DNA from: Podocnemis expansa
Taxonomy: Eukaryota; Chordata; Testudines; Podocnemididae
Assembly: GCA_007922195.1 (NCBI GenBank)
Contig: ML682227.1
Coordinates: 190,349 to 254,348 of the forward strand
Direction: 5' to 3'
Length of the DNA: 64,000 nucleotides
Positions within the stretch are counted from its first letter, which is position 1, and the number at the start of each line of letters is the position of its first letter. Positions 58,001 through 64,000 of this stretch are shown piece by piece. The notes beneath the pieces are model-generated. The model worked only from the letters and a program-made list of their open reading frames with translations, did no database searches and was not told where the DNA came from. The translations under genes and the position numbers were made by a program.

Positions 58001-60717
58001 GATGGGAGTGGGACTTTGAAGTGAGAGGGAGAGAAAAGAGATCAAATGCAACAAAAATGTGATTGCATTTTCCATTAAATCTGTGGTCAGTTAACTTGTT
58101 GAAAAAAGTCTGACTCTTCAAAGACAATTATGAGCAAGGCAGAAAACTCAGCACATGCACCCTGGTTATTGTTAGAAGAAGAAGAAATGCAAAAAGGTTG
58201 TCCCAGAGGAGGATTGGGTTGAATGAAACCCTTTATTACCCTCCTCAACATCTTGAGTGAGTCAAGTGGTGTTGTTTATCACCTCTTTTTATCCAAACCA
58301 GTATGATAATACAGACATGAACAACATTGTCTCAAAGACCCTTATTTGGTTACATTAGTACTTGCACAATGAATATTAATAGGCATATAAGGATATAATT
58401 ATTTATGCCTTTGTTTACTGTTTACTGATTATATCCAGTCTGCGCAAGCATTCCATTCCTTACTCCTATTAAACTGCTGAATTAGCAATCTTTGGGGCAC
58501 ATAACATTACAAAGCACATAGGGACAAGGACAGAAGATGATAAGCAAAAAAATGATGTTGAGGCTAAGGAAAAAAGGGAAGGAAAATGCAGCCCTGGCCC
58601 ACTCCCTAATATTTAACATTTTCTTACAGTTATGACTCCCCACACATCCCCTTCTCTGATACCCACTTAATCATAAAATGGATGAATAAGGTGGATGGGG
58701 GTAAAATGATATTTTTTTCCTTCCCAAGTAGGATTTTATAAAACCACTGACTTATACCTACCACTGGATTGGACTATCTCTGGGTATGGGAGCATGGCAC
58801 AGCTCTTGCTGGTGACCTGTGCCTCTTAGTGACAGAAACTGTTCTCTTTAGCTTGTTGTACATTTTCTACTATCGGAGGGCTGGGACTTAGCTCTTATGC
58901 CACAGCCATGCATAAGGCATGTATTCATCTGGACTATCCCATGCACAAGGGGATGAATGCAAGCAGAGAAATCCTCCCAACCTTCCAAAGCTCTATGTGT
59001 CTGCACAGACTGGGGAGGGAGGAAGCATCAGGTGACTGGTTGCCGGCTGAGCTCCTCCTTCCCCACCCTACAGATACAGCCTACTGCATCAGGACTGCCA
59101 GGGCCGTCACTAGGGGATGTAAGGCCCCAGGCAAATCATCCTCTGCAGGGCCTCCGCCACCCCCCTGCCCCGGGCAGAGGGGACAGGGCCAGCTGGCCCA
59201 GGGAATGGGCAGACCTCTGTTCTGCCCCTCCCATGCTGCAGATGGGTGAGCGGCCAAAAGGGTGCCCCGGTGCAGCACTGCCCGTGCCTCACCCCTGGCC
59301 ACATGCGCTGCTCCAGGCTCTGTGCCGGAGCAGCAGGGAGGGAAGGGGAGGCAGCGTGGCCAGGCCATGGAGGGAGGTAGCAATACTGGCTCCATGCTGC
59401 CTCCCCGCTGCTCCGGCACAGAACCCAGAGCAGCATGTGTGGCAGGGAGGCGGGGTGGCTGGACTGGCAGTGCTGAACTAGCCACCCTTTTGGCTAGCTT
59501 GCCCGGTCCCTGGCATTGGGGGGGGGGGAGCAGTGTGGCCACATGGGGCCCTCCAAAGCTTGAGGCCCTGGGCAGCTGCCCTGCTCTCCCTACCCTGAGG
59601 ACTGCTGCTGGAGTCCCACACATTACCTCTGTCTCTGCCTCCACTTCACCGCAGCTCAAAAGGGAATTTGCAGAAGCTATAGGGATGGAGGTAAGAAGAG
59701 CTTATCTGACGTCCAGCCACCCAGATGCTTCCTTCCTCCCTGGACTGCAAGGACACGAAGAGTGCCATTGTCAGGGCAGCAGCTGCTTCCTCACTGAGAA
59801 ACTGAAGCAGGGAGTATGCCATGGGATGCACATCCATGCACCCCTGGACTATGATCCATGTAACTTTTCTGTTCACTTTTGCAATGTAATTGTATGGTTT
59901 GATGCCAGTTATGCCATGCAAGTTTCCTTTTGGAATACTCTACCATGTTGTTATGATATCATGTTTCCTGCAGCATTATGTATGTGCACAGAGGTGAAGC
60001 ATGTTACAGAGTTCTGACCTTCAGGACTCCCTTGTAAGACTGGAGAATTACAAGACAAAGGCAATGCCAATTTAGATGCCTAGCTCAGGAGGAAGAGAGG
60101 TTGAGGGGAATTGGAAAAGGAATGTAGGCACTTTGAGAAAGGATAAGATGTTGAATTCTGGTGAGAGATGGACCGCCTTGGAGGCAACTGATTCAGGAGT
60201 GAGTAATCACCTAGCAAAGAGGGGTAAGTTGGGATTCAGGAATGGAGATTGGAGGGTCACAGTAATACACCAGACCAGATTCTGGGAGCAGACTGTCACA
60301 GTGTGTCACATAAGCTTTTCAGTTGTGTGTGCTTAAGGTGCCCAGATCCCCCAAGGTAGTGCTGCAGCTTAGGAGTCTGAAATATTGACTGAGCTTTGAC
60401 AGAAACTATCTCTGCTTTGCCCATGCTTTTGCAAGTGCTTTTTGTTTCTGACTTTAATAAACATTAGATTCATTCACAACCACCAAACTCTCCTACATGC
60501 TTCCCTACTGATTGTACAGTATGTTCTGCTGCTGGGGATTCCTATGTAAACTATGAATTTCCATTCTAGGTTTATAGTCACTCAGCAAGGTACTCTACAG
60601 AACTGTGTACTTTTGGTCAATAGAGGAGCAAAGTCTGAATCCTGTGATGAGCGCAACTCCTGTATTTGTGAGAAGAGTGTTCACCAAGAACCCACAACAG
60701 AGGAAGTGGAAGGATGA
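54996..60717 (+). CDS. Gene 3: KLR-type receptor with long neck and altered CTLD, seven exons
   Basis: Exons 54996-55080, 55460-55549, 56124-56154, 56330-56466, 57358-57506, 58751-58830 (approximate) and 60570-60717 give 720 nt, 239 residues, with phases 1, 1, 2, 1, 0, 2. Layout: tail of 28 residues with ITIM-like IIYLEL; membrane segment; a neck of about 56 residues over two exons, Gln/Asn-rich; CTLD with CPEKWKQSGESCYHL, HWIGLS, NCVLLV, SCDE and CICEKS; C-terminal acidic tail. The CTLD third cysteine is Trp (NDYWSS), and the WxWxDG loop is missing, the exon being 24 nt short but in phase. The open frame over seven exons argues for expression or very recent decay. Upstream exons resemble gene 2; the CTLD is nearer gene 0. 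Ligand unknown. Confidence 0.75.
55460..55549 (+). CDS. Gene 3 exon 2: transmembrane segment
   Basis: 90 nt after acceptor TTTTTAG, donor GTAAGC. It encodes SPAPWKIIALILGILFLVSL and then GAVFAMVAK. Same length and phase as gene 2 exon 2; no charged residue within the hydrophobic core. Confidence 0.85.
55795..56095. repeat. MITE family C, copy 2, in gene 3 intron 2
   Basis: Left GGTCTGGTCTACACTTAC and right CAGTGTAAACCTGCCC. The interior has ACAGTCAAAGGGAGATACACA, then its inverse TTGTGTATCTCCCTTCAAC near 55860, an internal hairpin. Confidence 0.65.
56124..56154 (+). CDS. Gene 3 exon 3: short neck exon
   Basis: 31 nt after acceptor CTTTTAG, donor GTATGT. It encodes KDCYSEEID with a cysteine that could form a dimer bond. 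Phases fit both neighbours. Short exons are easy to misjudge, so this is less certain. Confidence 0.6.
56330..56466 (+). CDS. Gene 3 exon 4: Gln/Asn-rich neck
   Basis: 137 nt after acceptor TTTTCAG, donor GTAAAT. It encodes 45 residues ending QQTYQESHNEPR, hydrophilic with no cysteine. No counterpart was found in gene 2. Confidence 0.7.
57119..57141 (+). repeat. Poly-A run
   Basis: More than 20 consecutive A in gene 3 intron 4; no flanking element recognised. Confidence 0.9.
57358..57506 (+). CDS. Gene 3 exon 5: CTLD first part, conserved Cys replaced
   Basis: 149 nt after acceptor TTTTTAAG, donor GTAATC. It encodes SCPEKWKQSGESCYHLPTGW then KTWQGSNDYWSSLGS. In gene 0 and gene 2 the position of the Trp in DYW is Cys, the partner of the last CTLD cysteine. 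Confidence 0.8.
57507..58750 (+). other. Gene 3 intron 5
   Basis: AT-rich non-coding sequence with no assigned repeat. Confidence 0.5.
58751..58830 (+). CDS. Gene 3 exon 6: CTLD middle part, shortened
   Basis: It follows acceptor AAGTAG and encodes TYTYHWIGLSL, then GMGAWHSSC. The donor is taken as TG before GTGACC, giving about 80 nt (exact edges within a few bases) against 104 nt in the other genes. The difference of 24 nt keeps the phase, but the DG loop is lost. Confidence 0.55.
59096..59595. mobile_element. GC-rich hAT-like non-autonomous element in gene 3 intron 6
   Basis: It starts GCCAGGGCCGTCACTAGGG and ends near GGCCCTGGGCAGCTGCCC. It includes a G run at 59519-59528 and repeated GGGGAGGCAGCG-like words. 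No transposase; open frames on both strands are GC artefacts. Confidence 0.4.
60570..60717 (+). CDS. Gene 3 exon 7: CTLD end and stop codon
   Basis: 148 nt after acceptor ATTCTAG, ending TGA. It encodes LQNCVLLVNRG, KSESCDERNSCICEKS and a tail ending EEVEG. Like gene 0, it carries a cysteine two residues ahead of the last conserved one. Confidence 0.8.
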
Positions 60718-60891
60718 ATAGCCATATGAATCATTGAGGGCTTCATCTTTTAAATAGAGATAAAAATGTATTTGTATAAAAATGTATTTGTACTTTACTG
60801 TGATGGTGTGAAGATTAGTACATTCATGTTTGTGAAGAATGTTGAGATTGTGTGATAAAAATGCCATGTATATATGTTGTTATTATTACTT

Positions 60892-60897
60892 AATAAA
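60892..60897 (+). other. Candidate polyadenylation signal of gene 3
   Basis: AATAAA 175 bp after the stop, directly before the CR1 3' end at about 60911. Confidence 0.6.
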
Positions 60898-60910
60898 AGC
60901 TTGCAAATTT

Positions 60911-61975
60911 ATAGAATCATAAAATCTTAGAACTGTAGGACTGGAAAGAACCTTGAGAGGTCACCTAGTCTGGTCTCCTGCACTTATGGCTGGACCAAGC
61001 GTTATCCAGAACATCTCTGACAGATGCTTGTCTATCCTTCTCTTAAAATTTTGCAGTGATGGAGATTCCATAACCTCCCTTAATAATTTATTCCAGTGCT
61101 TCACTACCATGGCTATTAGCATTTTTTTTCTAATGCGTAACCTAAGCTGCCCTTGCTGCAATTTAAGCCCATTTTTTCTTGTCATATCATCAGAGTTTCC
61201 TGAATCCCTTATCCCCTTCTTGTAACAGTTTTATGTACTTGAGAACAATTATCATGTCCCCTCTCAGTCTTCTCTTCTCAAGACTAAACAAACCTAATTT
61301 TTTCAATCTTCCTTCATAGGCCATGTTTTCTGGACCTTTGAACATTTTTGTTGCTCTTCTCTGGACCTTCTCCAGTTTGTTCACATCTTTCCTGAAATGT
61401 GGCACTAAGAACTGGACACAATACTGAGAGTTGAGGTCTACACATTGCTTAGTAGTGCAAAAGGATTACTTCTTATTTCTTGCTTACAACACTTCTGCTA
61501 ATACACCCCAGACTGATGTTTGCTTTTTATACAACAGTATTACACCATTGACTCATGTTACTGTAAGTTGTGATCTGCTATTACCCGCAGAAACTTTTCC
61601 ACCATCCTCCTTTGTAGGCAATCATTTCCCATTTTGTTTGCATGCAACTGATTTTTCTTTCTGAAGTGGAGTGCTTTCTTTGCTTACCTGTTCAATTTCA
61701 CTTTTACTTACTTCAAACCATTTCCGAAGTTTTTCCAGATGATGTTGAATGTTCATCCTATCATTCAAAGAACTTGCAACCCCTCCCAAAGTGGCATCAT
61801 CCTCAAACTTTGTAAGTGTAGTCACAATGCCGTTATCTAAATCATCGGTGAAGATATTTAATACAAACTGACCCAAAACTGCTCCTTGAGGGACCCCACT
61901 CAGTATGCCCTTCAACTGAACTGTGAACCACTGATAACTAGTCTTTGGGAATGATTTTCCCACCAGATTTTACTA
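60911..61975 (-). mobile_element. CR1 LINE 3' part, antisense, just past gene 3
   Basis: It begins with the complement of the CR1 end (ATAGAATCATAAAATC, AGGTCACCTAGTCTGG). The minus strand holds [20 protein letters not shown] at 61190-61405 and the RT part GVPQGAVLGQFVLNIF with a degraded FADD motif at 61622-61963. Confidence 0.82.
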
Positions 61976-61996
61976 TCACAGTGAAGAAAAGCACAA

Positions 61997-62395
61997 AAGG
62001 TATGTCCACTCTAGAGGCTCTGTTAAGTCTACTTAACAAGGTTAACTTTAAGTCGACTTAAAGTGGACCTTGTTAAGTCGACTTAGAGAGTCCACATTGA
62101 AAACTCCCGTTGACTGCCTGCATCCACATTGATAGGTGTGAGGTTGACCCTTCCTGGTGGCCAGGAACTCTGGAAGGGGGTTAGGATGCCAATTATGGTG
62201 CCGTAAGGACTTTTCCCCATCTACACCGGCTTAGGTTGACTTAAGTGTTAAATCAAATTTAAGAGGTGGTGTTATTAAGTCAACTTAAGGAAGGGCTTAA
62301 GTCAACTTAATAAAAGCTCAGTGTGGCCATGGGCATCTGTAGGTCAACTTAACCTTCCTTAAGTCTACCTAAGACTCCCGTAAAACAAGCAAACC
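61997..62395. repeat. MITE family B, copy 2
   Basis: Left GGTATGTCCACTCTAG. The interior has TTAAGTCGACTTA and TTAAGTCAACTTAA modules plus CTTAGGTTGACTTAA. It is followed at once by copy 3. Confidence 0.7.
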
Positions 62396-62397
62396 AG

Positions 62398-62700
62398 GAC
62401 TATGTCTACACTAAAAAAGCTATGTCAACTTTATTAAGTTGACTTAATAAAGTCTACTTAAAGTCAACTTTATTAAGTTGACTTTGTGAGTCCAAGCTTC
62501 TCTTAAGTCGACTTAACGAAGTTGGTTAAGTCAACTTAAGAAAGTGTCCTAAAAAAAAAAATGTTTGTTTAAATCGATTTTACTAAGGCACATGTTATTA
62601 CACAGGGCTTCTTAGATGGCCACATTGCATTGTCAACTTATTAAAGTAGACTTAACGCCTAAGTCAACATAAAGAGAGTTATTACGTTGACTTAAGGATA
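62398..62700. repeat. MITE family B, copy 3
   Basis: Left GACTATGTCTACACTAAA. The array TTTATTAAGTTGACTTAATA and inverses dominates the first 130 bp. The right end is uncertain. Confidence 0.65.
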
Positions 62701-62810
62701 TCAGCAGCAAGCACAGGGTAAGCAATCCAGAGAAATGAGAGCACACTTGCATGGACATTATCTGGTTCCTATGCTTGGGTTATAGAAACTGAGGACCAAT
62801 GAAGACCTGC

Positions 62811-62824
62811 CCCCCCCCCCCCCC
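62811..62824 (+). repeat. Poly-C run
   Basis: About 14 consecutive C. Confidence 0.8.
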
Positions 62825-63850
62825 AGTGTTCAAAACAGATAGATTCCAGTATTGGAATTCTCTGTTAGACTTCATCTGATTTTCTAACAGCTGGCAAAGA
62901 TCACTATGCAACAGTTGGCCTGACACCTAAGAGACTTGTGAGCCAGCATTCAAGGTCTGTGCTCCCTAACACAGGATCTAGGGATAAAAAGGTAAGGGAT
63001 GTGTGTTTCATTATAATTCAGGCAAAATAGTGTATGGCTTTTCTTGTACTCAAATCAGTTACTACCATGCTATATTCCAGAAGGCTAAAGTGGATTGGCC
63101 ATAGTCAGCAGCTCGCGGGTACAGACAGGAAGACCACTCATCTCTCCACAGTGCTACATTGGCCTCCTTTGTAAGGAAAGTAGAAAATGTGAACACAGAG
63201 ATGATGGAGCAGAGACTGGTTTCCTACCAAATCAATATATTGACTTCATCCCCAGGTACTGGGGAGCTGGGATATCAGAAGCTGAAAGAACAGAGTGGGG
63301 TGGAGGGGAGGGGAACGAGCCCATGGGAAATTAGAACAGCTATGAATATAGTGACCGCAGCTACTAGCTGCTATTTGAAGGGCCCCTGGACTGCAGGCTT
63401 TGCCCTAAGCACTGTATTTTAGAGGGTGCAAAAATTTAAAATAGTGATTTTTTTTTAAAAAGGTCCAATTTTTTTACTTGGTACATCTACATGTACTATT
63501 ACTATGCATACGATTCCAGAGGTGTGCATGCTTTAAAGTGCAATTACAGTCAAGCGGTGAATCAGAGCAATACTAGTACTGACTTGGCTTTGACAGCTTG
63601 TTAATGTTATTATTGTATGCCTATCTGAACTTGTGTTTGTCAGTCCATGTGTATGCACATGAGCACTGCAAATCTCCACAGTCTACTGTGCCTTGATTTG
63701 CACATCTCCTGCTTTTATACTTTATAATCTATTTTCACCCTTCTGTACTTTTTAAAGCTCTCTCTACATTGAAGCCAAGACATGGAAGCTGGAGACTGAA
63801 GGAGCTGTCTCTTTTTCAAAGCAAAAGCACTGGTATCATGGACTCATAGA
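62825..63850 (+). other. Unassigned stretch at the right end
   Basis: No exon or lectin motif recognised; short open frames near 63095-63422 have no family match. Confidence 0.35.
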
Positions 63851-63857
63851 CTCATAG

Positions 63858-64000
63858 GCTGTGTTCACACACAGGCATTATTTTGATACAAGTTGTGTCG
63901 AAACAACTTGTATCGAAATAATGCCTTATTTTGAAATAACTTAATTTGAATTAACAGTTTGTTAATTAGAATTAAGGAAAAAAGCTCAAAGCAAAATAGC
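63858..64000. repeat. MITE family A, copy 7, cut by the window end
   Basis: GGCTGTGTTCACACACAGG, then ACAAGTTGTGTCGAAACAAC. Its left end matches that of the MITE nested in the Penelope tail at 30230, so these two form a subfamily. Confidence 0.75.

Noticed and set aside
59081..60017. Overlapping open frames on both strands
   Set aside because: They start in a GC-rich non-autonomous element in an intron of gene 3 and show no conserved motif.
63095..63422. Possible first exon of another receptor
   Set aside because: No ITIM-like motif, membrane segment or CTLD motif, and no consistent splice phase.

Overview
The window is vertebrate genomic DNA, most likely from a turtle (chelonian). Coding sequence is sparse, split into short exons with GT/AG boundaries, and buried in interspersed repeats. 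The repeat mix points to a non-avian sauropsid: CR1 LINEs with the ATTCTATGAT-type 3' end, a Penelope-like element with a GIY-YIG endonuclease, a Tx1-type LINE, a DIRS-like element with inverted ends, several hAT-like elements, and many palindrome-built MITEs. Species assignment within turtles is a guess.

The genes form a tandem cluster of killer-cell-lectin-like (KLR, group V C-type lectin) receptors, all on the + strand. (1) Positions 1-7423 hold the 3' part of one receptor: a neck exon cut by the window edge plus three C-type lectin domain (CTLD) exons, with a DIRS-like element and a hAT element in its introns. (2) Positions 16.7-19.6 kb hold a dead copy of a KLRG1-like gene. (3) Positions 27276-34378 hold an apparently intact five-exon KLRG1-like gene encoding about 189 residues: ITIM-like tail, membrane segment and complete CTLD. 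(4) Positions 42.8-42.9 kb hold another broken last exon. (5) Positions 54996-60717 hold a seven-exon receptor gene with an open frame of about 239 residues. Its CTLD has lost one conserved cysteine and the WxWxDG segment.

The flanks show repeated segmental duplication. The 5' flank, exon 1 and transmembrane exon of gene 3 (47.05-55.56 kb) match those of gene 2 (22.95-28.8 kb), with about 5 kb of extra DNA inserted in the gene 3 copy. The 3' half of gene 2 matches the pseudogene at 16.7-19.6 kb, whereas the CTLD of gene 3 resembles that of gene 0. Genes 2 and 3 therefore look like mosaics that share a front end (promoter, ITIM tail, membrane anchor) and carry different lectin heads. Both encode type II membrane proteins with an ITIM-like tyrosine motif and no charged residue inside the membrane segment, which suggests inhibitory receptors on lymphoid or myeloid cells.

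Repeats by region: hAT and DIRS at 2-6.3 kb; CR1 at 8-11.3 kb; Tx1 LINE (minus) at 11.3-12.9 kb; CR1 fragment and MITE at 15.2-16.3 kb; Penelope element with a 10-bp target duplication at 20.0-22.3 kb; CR1 (minus) at 25.2-26.3 kb; MITEs at 27.4, 30.2, 32.5, 43.0, 49.9, 62.0 and 63.9 kb; hAT-like GC-rich elements at 28, 36.3, 41.5 and 59.1 kb; a gag-like remnant at 49.1-49.9 kb; and CR1 (minus) at 60.9-62.0 kb. No tRNA, rRNA or CRISPR was seen.
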